Source of the DNA: Candidatus Ozemibacter sibiricus
GTDB taxonomy: Bacteria > Muiribacteriota > Ozemobacteria > Ozemobacterales > Ozemobacteraceae
Reading direction: 5' to 3'
Assembly (NCBI GenBank): GCA_003327425.1
Contig: QOQW01000013.1
Location: 125,351-159,523, forward strand
Length of the DNA stretch: 34,173 bases
Translations under genes and position numbers: made by a program
Shown here: positions 16,201 to 24,829 of the stretch, piece after piece
How positions within the stretch are numbered: the stretch's first letter is position 1
Layout: every line of letters begins with the position of its first letter
Notes under the pieces: model-generated
What the model saw: the letters and a program-made list of their open reading frames with translations, nothing else
Databases searched by the model: none
Told to the model about the DNA's origin: nothing

Positions 16201-19200
16201 CCCGGGCCGCCTGCAGCTCGCGCCCCACCGCCGCCGCCACGGCCGCCGGCGGAATGGGGATCGATCGCCCAGGGGCCAGCGGCAAGCGATCTCCCGGCCG
16301 GGTCGCCGCCGCACCGCCTGGTGGGGTCGAAAGGGGCGGTGGCGGAGAAGCTGAAGACACCGTCGCTGGGCCGAGACCGACGGGCATCGCAACCTGCCCC
16401 GAAGCCGCATCGGCCAGCGCTCCCCCAGGCGAGAGCGCAGCGGCAGGTCTCTGAGAGCAGGCGGGCGCCCACGCGCGGTCGGCGGGCAGGGCGGCGACCG
16501 CCGCCGGCCAGTCCCGCAGGAAGCAGACCAGGACGGCCGGACGCCGCTGATCGCCCAGGCTGCCGCGGACGGGTTCGCCATAGCGTTCGGCCAGCTCGGC
16601 TTCGGCCGCGGCGATGGCCCGGGTCAACTCCTGCACCCGGATGCCGTTGTCGAGCTCCTCGAGCAAGCGCGGCAGCTCGGGCAGCTCGCGCGCGGCGAAG
16701 GCGGACAGCTCGGCCCGCGGCCCCCGCAGGTTCCACCAGCGCCAGAGGACGAACGCCTCTCCATACGTGAAGAAGGCGCTCCGCAGGCGCGGCAGATCGA
16801 GGCCGAGCACGCCATCATGGAACCATTGGCGGAGGCGGTCCAGGCGGGCATCCCGCTCGACCGTCAGCGCCAGCAGCGCATCGAGACCGGCGATGGCCGC
16901 CGGCAGCCGGGCCGGATCGGCCAGCAGCTCGGCGGCGCCGGGCGGCACCCCTTCCGCCAGCAGATCGAGCAGGCGGGCCACGGCGGCCAGATCGCCCAGG
17001 CGCAGCTCCCAGCCGAGCGCGAGAAGGTCGGCCGCCCGCGCGGCGGCGGCCTGCAGGGCGCGCGCGGCCGCGGCGGCCGCGGTCAGCTCTTCCTCGCGGG
17101 CGCGCGCCGCGCCGGGGGTCCAGGTGGTGATCCGGCAGGGCCCGAACGGATGCCGGGCCGGCGGCTCGAAGCGGGCGGCCGCCACGATCAGATCGGCGAC
17201 CCGGGCCCGGGCGGCGGCCCGCCGAGCGTCGTCCCAGGCGAGGGCGTCGGGCAGCTCGAACTCGGGGCGGGGCGGGAGCGGCGCGGCGCTCAGCCAGGCG
17301 GCGGTGGCATGGTGGGTTTCGCCGAGCGGGGTCGGCCCGTGCAGGAGGGCCACCACCGCGTTCATCTCGTCGCGCGCCGCCGCCACCTCCTGACGCAGGG
17401 CGGTGGCCGGGGGTTCGGCCAGCCCGGGGCCGAGCGCCAGCACCCGAGCCAGTTCGGCGGCGACCTCCCGCTTGTTGGCCCGGTTGCTGTGCAGTTCGAG
17501 GCAGGCATCGCCCAGGCCGGCCTGCTGCAGACGCCGGGCCACCACCTCGAGGGCGGCCCGCTTCTCGGCGACGAAGAGCACCCGCTTGCCATCGGCCAGG
17601 CAGGCAGCGATCAGATTGGCGATGGTCTGCGATTTCCCGGTGCCGGGCGGGCCCTGCAGGACGAACGTCTGGCCGCGCCGGGCGGCCTCGATGGCGAGCA
17701 ACTGGCTGGCATCGGCGTCGAGCACGAGCGGCGGACGGCCGGGCTCGAACACCTGATCCAGCCGATCGGCCGGGATGGCGTCCGGGGGGGCGCCTCCCGG
17801 GCTCGTCGTGCCGTCGATCAGATGGCGCACCAGCGGATGCTGCGCCAGATCGGCGTGATGGGCATCGAGGTCGCGCCACATCAGGAATTTGGTGAACGAA
17901 AAGAAGCTGATCTCGGCCCGATCGATCACATCGAACCGGGGAACCCGCGCCGTCACCGCGCGCAGGATGCGCAGCACCCCAGCCAGATCGATGCCCGAAT
18001 CGTCGAGCGGCATGGTCTGCAGATCGGAGAAATCGAGACCGAAGCTCAGGCGCAGCTTTTCGAGGAGGGTGTCGTTCAGGCGCGGCTCGTCGTCGCGCCA
18101 GCGCATGACGAAGCGCCCGCGCAGGCTGGGACGGACGATCTCGATCGGATAGAGCAGGATGGGCGCCAGAAGCGCTTCCGAAGCGGAAGGCGATTCGAAC
18201 CAGCGCAGGAAGCCCAGCGCCAGGAACAGCGTCGAGGCGCCGGTCTCTTCGAGCTCGGCCCGCGCCGCCCGGAAGACGATGCGCAGCCGCCGGGCCAGCT
18301 CGGCCTCGTCGAGCGCGGTCAGCACCCGACGCTGGGCCAGCAGCCGCCGGCACTCGGCCCGAAACTGGTCGGCGCCGCCCGCCTGCTCGACCAGGGGCGC
18401 GGCCCGCGGGTCATCGGCGCTGGCCATGACATGGGGCTCGAGCACGAGGTCATGGCCGGCCGCCATCAGATCTTCGAGACCAGGCAGATCGTCGATGGCC
18501 AGGGGAATGGCGCGATCGCGCGAAGGCCGGTAATTGAGCAGCCGATTGCGCAGAGACAGATCGAGCAGCCGGGCTTTCCAGGCCCGCAGGCGGGCCGGCT
18601 CGGGCTCGCGACCGGCCCCCGTCGCCGCGGCGGCGCCCGCGCCGACCGCCGCCAGGTCCGCGGCCTCGACGCCCGCCCCTCGGGCAGCCGTGGACCCGCC
18701 CTCGACCAGCCACCGGTCCGCGGCCGGCCCCGCCGTTCCGGCTTCGGCGGCCGCGCCCGCCTCGCCCGCCGACCGAGCGGCCGCGCCCGTTCCCTTCCCA
18801 CCGGAGGTGGGACCCAACCCGAGCGGCTGTTCCCACGGTAGCGGCAGGATGCGAGCCAGTCGCGAGGCGCGCACATCAACCAAACAGGCGATCTCTTCCA
18901 TCTCGAGGCGGCGGTCGGCCAACTGTACGGCCTGGGCGAAAAGCGGCGGCGTGGGCTGCAGGGCAGAGGTGCCCTCGAAGAGGAGCAGATCTCGGCAGCG
19001 CACCAGCTTGCGCGGCACGTCGGGGTCATCGGTCACGGTGACCGGCAGCCATTCGTCGATCAGCCAGACGCCGGGCAGGACATGGCTGCGGAAGACCGCC
19101 AGCACCGGATGGAGGCCCGCGCCCTCGAACAGCGCCGCGGCCAGCAGCGAGACCTCGAGACAGTTGGCCAGACGGTGGCCGAGCAGGTCATCGGGCCGCC

Positions 19201-19864
19201 GGATCTTCTGCCCCGTCGTCTCGAACGAGGGCGGCGCCACGGCGTAGGTCAGCCCCAGCCCGGCCAGGGTGCGATAGACCGCCTCCGCCACCTGCCGGCG
19301 CCGTTGCCGATCGGGCGAGCGATACCCATCGAGCGTGGGATCGTCGGTGAGGTCGCGCAGGTGATCGCGCACCACCGGCAGGAGGGCGGCCACGGCGGGG
19401 TGGGCGGGCGTGACGAAGGCGGCCAGCAGCTCGGGCAGGCGGGTGCGGTCCCATTCGTTGGCGGCCAGGATCTCGCAGGCGAGATCGACTCGGGCCAGAT
19501 CGGTCGCTTCCCCGGCCGGCCCGGGCTCTGGCGCGCGCCGCACCGCCAGTTGCACCATCAACGCCCGACGCTCGGTCGCCCCGCGTAGGAGCGCCTCGGG
19601 CAGAGACACCGCCACCGGCTCGCCGACCCAGACACCGCCAGCCGGAATCGCCGGCAGAGCCAGATGCAGAAGAGGAATCGCCTCGCCCGGCAGGCGGGCT
19701 TCGAACCAGGCGCCGACCAGCGGCGCGGCCCCGGCGTTGCGAACCTCGACCCGTCGCAGGAACGGGACCCCATTGGCCGCCATCGCCCAGGACACGCGGG
19801 TCTCGCCATCCACCCGCAGCCCGATGCCGCGATTGTCGCCTGGCATGTCCATGGCTCGGATCAT
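13277..19864 (-). CDS. Giant DUF4011 superfamily-1 helicase with MTES_1575-type nuclease and DUF3320 domains
   Basis: The product is 2195 residues. Residues about 200-275 look transglutaminase-like, with Cys in RLANCLEVS (near 234), His in FRSHVLPG (near 259) and Asp in WLIDEW (near 267). DUF4011 begins with WKARLLDLSLRNRLLNY (near 430). The SF1 helicase follows: Walker A GPPGTGKSQ (near 738), a helical insert of about 700 residues, Walker B VVFDEAS (near 1434), GDSRQLPP, WHYRSRDE, NVQGDERD and NVAITRARRRLEVF (near 1715). A PD-(D/E)XK-type nuclease has SRYRLDLAV, IETDG and ARDRERLRQEV...GWRLHRLHVLDW (1800-1860). DUF3320 and a winged-helix-like region end the protein, with Ala/Gly/Pro-rich linkers between domains. 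The same architecture is found in anti-phage candidates (Hhe-type); a defence role is inference. ATG 19864 has GGGAGG upstream; ATG 19852 fits a leaderless promoter. Confidence 0.9.
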   Translation of the reverse strand: MIRAMDMPGDNRGIGLRVDGETRVSWAMAANGVPFLRRVEVRNAGAAPLVGAWFEARLPGEAIPLLHLALPAIPAGGVWVGEPVAVSLPEALLRGATERRALMVQLAVRRAPEPGPAGEATDLARVDLACEILAANEWDRTRLPELLAAFVTPAHPAVAALLPVVRDHLRDLTDDPTLDGYRSPDRQRRRQVAEAVYRTLAGLGLTYAVAPPSFETTGQKIRRPDDLLGHRLANCLEVSLLAAALFEGAGLHPVLAVFRSHVLPGVWLIDEWLPVTVTDDPDVPRKLVRCRDLLLFEGTSALQPTPPLFAQAVQLADRRLEMEEIACLVDVRASRLARILPLPWEQPLGLGPTSGGKGTGAAARSAGEAGAAAEAGTAGPAADRWLVEGGSTAARGAGVEAADLAAVGAGAAAATGAGREPEPARLRAWKARLLDLSLRNRLLNYRPSRDRAIPLAIDDLPGLEDLMAAGHDLVLEPHVMASADDPRAAPLVEQAGGADQFRAECRRLLAQRRVLTALDEAELARRLRIVFRAARAELEETGASTLFLALGFLRWFESPSASEALLAPILLYPIEIVRPSLRGRFVMRWRDDEPRLNDTLLEKLRLSFGLDFSDLQTMPLDDSGIDLAGVLRILRAVTARVPRFDVIDRAEISFFSFTKFLMWRDLDAHHADLAQHPLVRHLIDGTTSPGGAPPDAIPADRLDQVFEPGRPPLVLDADASQLLAIEAARRGQTFVLQGPPGTGKSQTIANLIAACLADGKRVLFVAEKRAALEVVARRLQQAGLGDACLELHSNRANKREVAAELARVLALGPGLAEPPATALRQEVAAARDEMNAVVALLHGPTPLGETHHATAAWLSAAPLPPRPEFELPDALAWDDARRAAARARVADLIVAAARFEPPARHPFGPCRITTWTPGAARAREEELTAAAAAARALQAAAARAADLLALGWELRLGDLAAVARLLDLLAEGVPPGAAELLADPARLPAAIAGLDALLALTVERDARLDRLRQWFHDGVLGLDLPRLRSAFFTYGEAFVLWRWWNLRGPRAELSAFAARELPELPRLLEELDNGIRVQELTRAIAAAEAELAERYGEPVRGSLGDQRRPAVLVCFLRDWPAAVAALPADRAWAPACSQRPAAALSPGGALADAASGQVAMPVGLGPATVSSASPPPPLSTPPGGAAATRPGDRLPLAPGRSIPIPPAAVAAAVGRELQAARAACETAWQRVVDGLRVCLEEAWPAGLAQVTPAALAARCDQWRASLGDLRDWARLGEARAQAEASGLADLVAGLWQGKWPLADLAAVFERGFRQNRYEQLCAREPRIARFSGQAYEQLAERFRTGDRELIRRARRELAAALAARRPAAGTIVLNGFSETGLVLREARKKRGVLPIRRLLERIPRLLGRLKPCLLMSPLSIAQYLPPTADRFDLVVFDEASQIAVHDAIGAIARAPQVIIVGDSRQLPPTTFFATDLEAAEDGQGLPDSDQPLTHDLESILEEAVAANVPSLWLAWHYRSRDERLIAFSNHHYYENRLQTFPAPRRGAPRPERAVPRSAANGVAEPAARAEASDPLVVAPEEDFLTGVALIKVAGVFERGRGRVNRAEAEAVAARVVAHLRDPRFRGLSIGVVTFNQPQQTLIEDLLEEARSRWPEIEPYFGERAPEPVFVKNLENVQGDERDVMLFSITYAADATGYLPMNFGPLNREGGERRLNVAITRARRRLEVFTSLSPEQIDLGRTRAVGVRHLREFLRYAGGAWDELAVVRAGDAAPAAPLSPLVDQVAAALAADGWLVERGVGFSRYRLDLAVRDPATGATLLGIETDGPAFASAHTARDRERLRQEVMTGLGWRLHRLHVLDWLHDREGELRRLRSRLAAARAEPMPPPPPGANADLRPEVVVVEDDGPSAGNGAANGRAHSCVQAAPGAPAPAAAQGEGDEAMGPATRAAPEPAGGAATTAAPPSPPPPSSLPEAALGLPPYRAFPIEVRGTPDQFGRPGHQAVLEDLLQRILAVEAPLHLDLLVRRLAACYGVKQPRQRARQVVEALVETAAAAGRCRYADGFVWAAPRATAGAPAETATEASCGRAAGAGAVAGDLPVPRGPAPDGEVRDPEHIPVEEWAAVGLRVLQAAVGLPHIDLRREMASRLGYRRVTTRLQAFAEAGIAWLVRQGLAVVEGDRVALPHDGPGAARKERS

Positions 19865-19889
19865 ACTCCGACCTCCCCTTCCCTCTCAA
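19860..19889 (-). promoter_or_regulatory. Possible promoter of the giant helicase gene, favouring a start at 19852
   Basis: On the minus strand TTGAGA (19889-19884), an 18-nt spacer and TATGAT (19865-19860) are followed by seven bases and ATG at 19852. This layout matches the other leaderless promoters here. However, the TATGAT overlaps the upstream ATG at 19864, which itself has a GGGAGG site, so only one of the two arrangements can be right for a given transcript. Confidence 0.45.
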
Positions 19890-19940
19890 GAGCAGGATCC
19901 TCAGGTCGCGGGCCACTTCCGGCCGATGGTGGTCCCCCGC

Positions 19941-19956
19941 AACAAAGAACGTTGTT
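19941..19956. promoter_or_regulatory. Imperfect dyad in the helicase/HEAT divergent region
   Basis: AACAAAGAACGTTGTT forms a dyad (AACAA/TTGTT arms; AAGAACGTTGTT is symmetric at 10 of 12 positions) in a small AT-richer island between two divergent genes. A further hairpin, GGGAGG/CCTCCC, lies at 20000-20015. The rest of the 311-nt gap shows no gene. A regulator site is possible but unsupported by any second copy. Confidence 0.3.
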
Positions 19957-20138
19957 CCCCCCGAGAGCCCCGCCAGGGGCCTCGCCCCCCAGCTTCCCTG
20001 GGAGGTCGCCCTCCCGACCATCGGGTGGGCTCTGGCCAGCGGTCGCATCCCTTCCCTCTTCGGTGGCCACGAGCAGACAGGTCGCAAGATTGGTCAGGTC
20101 GGGGGAATAGCGACCTGGCTGAGCGGTCGTGCCCGCAG

Positions 20139-20167
20139 TTGCCGTGCCAGCACCAGACTGGTATCCT
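20139..20167 (+). promoter_or_regulatory. Sigma-70-type promoter of the HEAT-repeat gene, leaderless
   Basis: TTGCCG (20139-20144), an exact 17-nt spacer and TATCCT (20162-20167) precede the ATG at 20176 by eight bases. There is no Shine-Dalgarno site, so the mRNA probably begins at the start codon. Confidence 0.65.
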
Positions 20168-20175
20168 GACCAGCG

Positions 20176-22902
20176 ATGACGAGCAGTTCCCTGGACCCCA
20201 CCTGGCTGGTCGACCTGCAGGCGCCGGTCAAATCATTCCGCCTGTTCGCCCTCGAACGGGCCATGGCGATGCCGCCCTCGGCCGAGCTGCTGGCCGCCCT
20301 CGAGGCGCACCACGCCGTCGAGGACGACGAGGAATGCCAGCTGCTGCTCATCCATGCCATCGCATCCATCCGCCAGCAACTGGAAGGGACCGCTCCGGCC
20401 GGCCCTCTGCCAGCTCCAGCCGCGGCCGGGCCGGCCGACGACCCGGCTGCCGCGTTCCGGCAGGCCTGGCAGGCGGCCGATCTGCAAGGCCGTCTGGGAC
20501 TGCTGAATCGGCTCGATGCCCGCCACCGTCGGATGCTGGCCGCTCAGGCCCCCGATCTGCTGGCCGCCGAGGCGCATCCCGTGCTGCAGGCGGCGCTGAT
20601 CCGCACCTTCTCCCGGGCCTGGCCGGCCGACCGGATCGCCGACCTGGGCCGGCATCTGTTCGAGCCCAGCCTGGCCGTGCGGCTGGCCGCCCTGGAAGCG
20701 CTCTCCCACCTGGCCCCGCAGTCGCTCGTCCGCGACTTCCCGAAACTCCTGCGCTCGCCCGATCCGCGGCTGCGAGCCCTGGCCATCCGGGGGCTGGCCG
20801 CCCTCGACCTCGACGAAGCGATGCTCCACCTGCAGGCCCTCCTGAACTCCCCCGACCGGCACGATCGCGCCGCCGGGCTGCAGAACTGCCTGCTGCTCCC
20901 CTTCCCGGCCGTCCAGCCGCTGCTGCTCGATTTCCTGGCCGCCGAACCGCATCCCACGCTGCTGCGCCAGGCCGGCGACATCCTGGTCTCCAACCCCGAC
21001 CCCCAGACCCCCTACCGCCTCTGGGAAGCGGTCGAACGCGCCCCGCGCGAGAAAGCCCCCCACCTCAAGCAGATCCTCGAAGAGGTGGTGGCGATGCTCG
21101 ACAAGAGTCGCGTGCTGGGCGACGACTTCCCCCGCTATCTGGAGCGTCTCCAATCCTGGATCCGGCAGCGGGCCGCCGTCCGGTTCGTCCAGGAATGCCT
21201 CAACCGCCTGACCCTGCAGGAAGGCCAGTCCGACGACGAATTGGACGGGATCGTCCGGGCCCGGCTGGCCCAGCCCGCCATCCGCGCCGCTTTCACTGAA
21301 GCCCTGTCCTGGCAGGTGGCGCCCGCGTTGAAGCAGGTGATCCGCGTCTGGCTGGAGGCCGAACACGCTCCGGCCAGCCCCGCCGGCGCAGCGGTCGAGC
21401 CACCGTCCGCGCCGCCGGTGGGCCCCGCGCCGCCAATGAGCCCCGCGCCGCCGCCGGCGCCCACGGCCACTCATGGCGAAGACGCTGGCCCCAGCGGTTC
21501 TCGCCCCCCTGGCCCCGAACCCGCTGACCGCGGCGCGATCGCCCAGGCCACCACGGCCCCGCCAGCGACCAGCGCCTCGCCCGCCACGCCCGGCGACGAT
21601 CGCCGCCCTGCCGACCCAGCCCTGGGCGCCCCGCCACGGCCGTCACCAGCCACGGCCGCCACCGTGGGAGCCCCGACTCCGACGGTTCCCCCGTCGACCG
21701 CCCCGCCGACCAGCGTTCCGGCGGCCGCCGCCCCGCCCTGGGAAAGCCTCTCCCTCACCGAACGCATCCGCCGCATCGGCCTGTGGCAGGAAGCCGACCG
21801 CCAGGAGGCCCTGGCCCGCCTCGGCCCCTTCCTGAACGATGCCGCCACCCCGCCCGAAGGGCGCGCGGCCGGTCTGCGCGCCGCCGCCCGCCTGGGCCTG
21901 CCCGGCTTTCTCGACCTCGCCCGACGCAGCCTGAAGCAATCGGACGGCAATCTCTCCAGCGCCGCCCTCGAGTATCTCGGCGCCCTCGATCCCGACCAGG
22001 TGTTCCCCACGCTGGGCCTCTACCTCCATGCGCGCGAACCGCGCCTCAAGAACGCCGCCCTGCGGATCCTCAAGCGTTTCGATCCACGGCAGGCCCTCTC
22101 GACCTTTCAGCTCATGCTCAAGGGCCGGTCGCGGGAAGAGCAGATGCAGGCCCTCGCCTGCGCCATCCATTTCGATTTCGCCCTCATCCGGGAAACCCTG
22201 ACCCAGTTCCTGATCGGCCAGGCCGATCAGGGCATCCTCGAGGCCGGCATCTACCTCTTCCAGTCGAACCCCGAACCGGAGAACCTCTACAGCCTGTATC
22301 GCATCGAGCGCTCGCTGAGCGGCGAGCGAGCCGCCCTGGTCCGCAATACCCGCCTGCAGTGCCAGACCTTCCTGGTGCAGAGCGGCCTGTTGTCGGCGGC
22401 CGGGGCCGCGGTCATGGACCAGGAACTCGAAGCCCGCTGGAGCCGCGATCAGGCCCGCGCCGCCGGGCCCCGCCCCGCCTATGCCTACGTCGCCCCCGAG
22501 ACCAGCCCGCCGCTGGCCGAACGGCTGGCCGCCACCTGGCTCGCCCTCCGCGATCGCTACCTCACCCCCGCCCGCCTGGTCACCGCCCTCGTGTTGATCG
22601 TGGCCGGCGGCACCTGGCTGCTGTGGCCGGCCGGGCCCGAGTCCATCGGCCGCGGCCCCCGCCTGGGGGCGGTGTCCAGCGAAGAGCTCACGCTGGCCGC
22701 CGTGGTCAGCGAGAATGACTCGACGTCCGGGCGGCTCGTCCTTCGCGATGACCAGGGCCGCGAGTATCTGCTCTTCCCGCGCCAGGACGGCGTCCCCGCC
22801 TGGCCCACCGGCACCCGGGTCGAGGCCGTGCTGGTGCCGTTCCGGGTGACTTCCACCAACCGGATCCGCGCCCATGCCCGCCGCCTGGTCAAGCTCGAAT
22901 GA
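20176..22902 (+). CDS. HEAT-repeat protein with single C-terminal membrane helix
   Basis: A 908-residue protein without a signal peptide. Residues about 15-390 and 520-720 are helical repeats of HEAT type (for example VRLAALEALSHLAPQSLVRDFPKLLRSPDPRLRALAIRGLAALD, read in pieces, and EYLGALDPDQVFPTLGLYLHAREPRLKNAALRILKRFDP). A Pro/Ala/Thr-rich linker of about 120 residues separates the two blocks. One membrane helix (801-817, LVTALVLIVAGGTWLLW) is followed by about 85 residues forming a small beta-rich domain (SGRLVLRDDQGREYLLFP). The bulk is therefore probably cytoplasmic scaffold or docking surface, with the C-terminal domain across the membrane. Partners are unknown; the STAS gene follows 76 nt later with its own promoter. 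The start is set by the leaderless promoter. Confidence 0.85.
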   Translation: MTSSSLDPTWLVDLQAPVKSFRLFALERAMAMPPSAELLAALEAHHAVEDDEECQLLLIHAIASIRQQLEGTAPAGPLPAPAAAGPADDPAAAFRQAWQAADLQGRLGLLNRLDARHRRMLAAQAPDLLAAEAHPVLQAALIRTFSRAWPADRIADLGRHLFEPSLAVRLAALEALSHLAPQSLVRDFPKLLRSPDPRLRALAIRGLAALDLDEAMLHLQALLNSPDRHDRAAGLQNCLLLPFPAVQPLLLDFLAAEPHPTLLRQAGDILVSNPDPQTPYRLWEAVERAPREKAPHLKQILEEVVAMLDKSRVLGDDFPRYLERLQSWIRQRAAVRFVQECLNRLTLQEGQSDDELDGIVRARLAQPAIRAAFTEALSWQVAPALKQVIRVWLEAEHAPASPAGAAVEPPSAPPVGPAPPMSPAPPPAPTATHGEDAGPSGSRPPGPEPADRGAIAQATTAPPATSASPATPGDDRRPADPALGAPPRPSPATAATVGAPTPTVPPSTAPPTSVPAAAAPPWESLSLTERIRRIGLWQEADRQEALARLGPFLNDAATPPEGRAAGLRAAARLGLPGFLDLARRSLKQSDGNLSSAALEYLGALDPDQVFPTLGLYLHAREPRLKNAALRILKRFDPRQALSTFQLMLKGRSREEQMQALACAIHFDFALIRETLTQFLIGQADQGILEAGIYLFQSNPEPENLYSLYRIERSLSGERAALVRNTRLQCQTFLVQSGLLSAAGAAVMDQELEARWSRDQARAAGPRPAYAYVAPETSPPLAERLAATWLALRDRYLTPARLVTALVLIVAGGTWLLWPAGPESIGRGPRLGAVSSEELTLAAVVSENDSTSGRLVLRDDQGREYLLFPRQDGVPAWPTGTRVEAVLVPFRVTSTNRIRAHARRLVKLE

Positions 22903-22930
22903 AGGGCCTCAGAGGAATTCTGAAGCAGGG

Positions 22931-22961
22931 TTGCCGAGCCAGCTGGACCTTGTGGTAGAAT
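22931..22961 (+). promoter_or_regulatory. Probable promoter of the first STAS gene
   Basis: TTGCCG (22931-22936) and TAGAAT (22956-22961) with a 19-nt spacer lie between the end of the HEAT gene and the ATG at 22979. The leader would be about 11 nt and carries GAGG at 22967-22970. Confidence 0.55.
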
Positions 22962-22978
22962 CGTCCGAGGGCAAGACC

Positions 22979-23338
22979 ATGGGACCGTATGAATTCCGCC
23001 AGCGCCTCCAGGATGGCGTGGTCATCGTGGAGGTCCACGGCTATTTCAACGATCAGGCCGGGAAAGCGCTGACCACCCTGGTGCAAGATCAGGTGCGGGG
23101 CGGCCATACCATCTTCTTGCTGGATTTCGGCCCCTGCTCGGTCATCAACAGCACCGGCGTCGCCACCTTCCTCGATCTCACCCTCGCTTTGACCGAAGAC
23201 TACCAGGGAAGGCTCCTGATCTGCGGACTCGATCGTGTCAAACAGTCCGTGCTGGAAATGGTCGGCATCACCTCGATGGCCACCCTGGCCAGAGATGTCG
23301 CCGAAGCCCTGACCCTGGCCAAAGCCTCTTCCCCCTGA
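22979..23338 (+). CDS. STAS-domain protein (anti-anti-sigma factor type), copy 1
   Basis: I start at 22979, not at an upstream in-frame ATG inside the HEAT gene, because a promoter and a GAGG site lie just before it; the product is 119 residues. The whole length is one STAS domain: VVIVEVHGYF, LLDFGPCSVINSTGVATFLDL, LLICGLDRVKQSVLEMVGI. Asp49 and Ser58 (INSTG) match the phosphorylatable-Ser loop of SpoIIAA/RsbV-like antagonists, so partner switching with a serine kinase/anti-sigma factor is likely. It is a paralogue of the protein at 24944-25297, sharing GPC-VINS and GLDRVK-SVLEMVG. The two flank a metallopeptidase lipoprotein gene. Confidence 0.9.
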   Translation: MGPYEFRQRLQDGVVIVEVHGYFNDQAGKALTTLVQDQVRGGHTIFLLDFGPCSVINSTGVATFLDLTLALTEDYQGRLLICGLDRVKQSVLEMVGITSMATLARDVAEALTLAKASSP

Positions 23339-23428
23339 CCGTCAGCCGCCGGGCCGGTTCCTTCCCGGGGGCTGCCGCATCGATCCTCGCTCTGCGCTCG
23401 CCTCGAATTCCGTCGAAGGAGGTCCTCC

Positions 23429-24808
23429 ATGATCCGCAAGGTCCTGCGTGCCACAGCGTTCCTTTGTCTCCTGGCGATGATGGCCGTCACCCTCACCGGC
23501 TGCGCCGACGTCTTCGAGAAGGTCATCAACTTCATCAAGACGGTGGTCAAGACGGTGAAAGACGTCTTCGGCAAGGTCGACAAGGTGGTCACCACCGTCA
23601 AAGATGCGGTAAAGACAGGCAAGAACGCCGTCGACAAGATCAAAGACATCTTCAAGGGCGGCGACAAGAAGACCGGCACCGACAAGGGCAAAGGCGGTGG
23701 CAAGATCACCAACCCCGAAGATGACATGGACGATGCCAAGGGCGGCGGTGGCACCACCAGCGGCGGGTCCTCGACCGGCCCAGGCAAAGGTCCCGGCACC
23801 GGCGCTGGCGCCGGCGGGAGCACCGAACCTCCCGGCAGCAACACCGAGAAGTCCAAACTGAGCAGCGAACTTGAAAAGGCCCTCACCAACCTCGATGGCA
23901 AGATCAAGCAGCTCGAGAAGCTCCTCAAGGAAGACCTCCCCGCTTCCACCAAAGAACAGATCGAAGAAACCCTCGAACGCATGAAGGACCTCAAGGAGGT
24001 CCTCGAAGGCACCAAGGGCGACCTGAAGACCGCCGATACCCAGAGCGAACTCGACCGCATCAAGGAAGACCTCGAAGACAGTCAGAAAGGCTTCATCAAG
24101 CTGGTCGAGGTGATCCAGAAGATCGTGTCGGGCATCAAGAAAGCCGGCGATACCGCCATCTCGATCATCAACAAGATCAAAACCTGGACCAAGATCCTGA
24201 CCGGCGGGACCACCGACACCAAGCCGGGAAGCGGCACCGGAACGAGCGGCGGAGCCACCACCGTCGCCGGGCTGACCGAGGAGATCCGTGCCACTTTCGG
24301 CATCGAAGTCAAAAATGGCGTGACGGCCGACGTCGGTTGGGGCTTCAAAACCACCGCTGGCTCTTGGGATGTAAAAGAATTGACGATCGTCCGCGACACT
24401 CTGGCCAAGCTTCCCCCGCATTTCGTCAAATGCACCACGCTGATCTACAACAACCAGAGCGTGGCCGACGACATTTCGGCTTGCTTTGGGTTATACAGCC
24501 CAGCCGATGGCACCATGTGGATGTCCGACCTGGCCATGCAGCACGGAGAATTTGCCGGAACCCTGGTCCACGAAATGACCCACGCCTACCAGCGGGCCAA
24601 TCCTCACCTCGAGAAGGAATGGACCAAGCTCTTCTGGAACGGCAAAAGGCCCAAGACCAGCTCGCCCACCGATTACGGCAATACCAATCCGAGCGAGGAC
24701 ATGGCCGAGTCGGTTCGCCTGTATTTCGTCGATCCTGCCGCCCTCAAACTGGACAAAGCGAGATACGAGTTCGTCAAGAAATTCATCATGGGAGGGAAGG
24801 AGTTCTAG
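23429..24808 (+). CDS. Lipoprotein with C-terminal HExxH metallopeptidase domain
   Basis: The 459-residue protein begins with a lipoprotein signal (LTLTGC-type lipobox, Cys25), preceded by a strong AAGGAGG. Residues 26-90 are Lys/Val-rich amphipathic helix (repeats of KTVKD, KVVTTVKDAVK). A Gly/Thr/Ser-rich linker (about 90-145) and a long charged coiled-coil (about 150-240) follow. The C-terminal domain (about 285-459) carries VHEMTHAYQ (His381, Glu382, His385) and downstream SEDMAESVRLYF (Glu423, Glu427), the layout of zinc gluzincins such as the anthrax-lethal-factor-like ATLF domain. HExxH binds Zn and Glu382 would be the general base. All key residues are intact, so activity is expected, outside the cytoplasm. 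A terminator follows. The substrate is unknown; the neighbouring STAS and pilin genes suggest an envelope role. Confidence 0.85.
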   Translation: MIRKVLRATAFLCLLAMMAVTLTGCADVFEKVINFIKTVVKTVKDVFGKVDKVVTTVKDAVKTGKNAVDKIKDIFKGGDKKTGTDKGKGGGKITNPEDDMDDAKGGGGTTSGGSSTGPGKGPGTGAGAGGSTEPPGSNTEKSKLSSELEKALTNLDGKIKQLEKLLKEDLPASTKEQIEETLERMKDLKEVLEGTKGDLKTADTQSELDRIKEDLEDSQKGFIKLVEVIQKIVSGIKKAGDTAISIINKIKTWTKILTGGTTDTKPGSGTGTSGGATTVAGLTEEIRATFGIEVKNGVTADVGWGFKTTAGSWDVKELTIVRDTLAKLPPHFVKCTTLIYNNQSVADDISACFGLYSPADGTMWMSDLAMQHGEFAGTLVHEMTHAYQRANPHLEKEWTKLFWNGKRPKTSSPTDYGNTNPSEDMAESVRLYFVDPAALKLDKARYEFVKKFIMGGKEF

Positions 24809-24829
24809 CCCCCTGTTTGGCGCAGGCTG

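Noticed and set aside
14276-18841. Long plus-strand frames opposite the giant helicase gene
   Set aside because: They mirror helicase motifs on the minus strand and have repetitive Gly/Arg/Gln composition typical of antisense frames.
22874-22978. N-terminal extension of the first STAS protein
   Set aside because: It would start inside the HEAT gene and upstream of the promoter at 22931-22961; the extension lacks STAS similarity.
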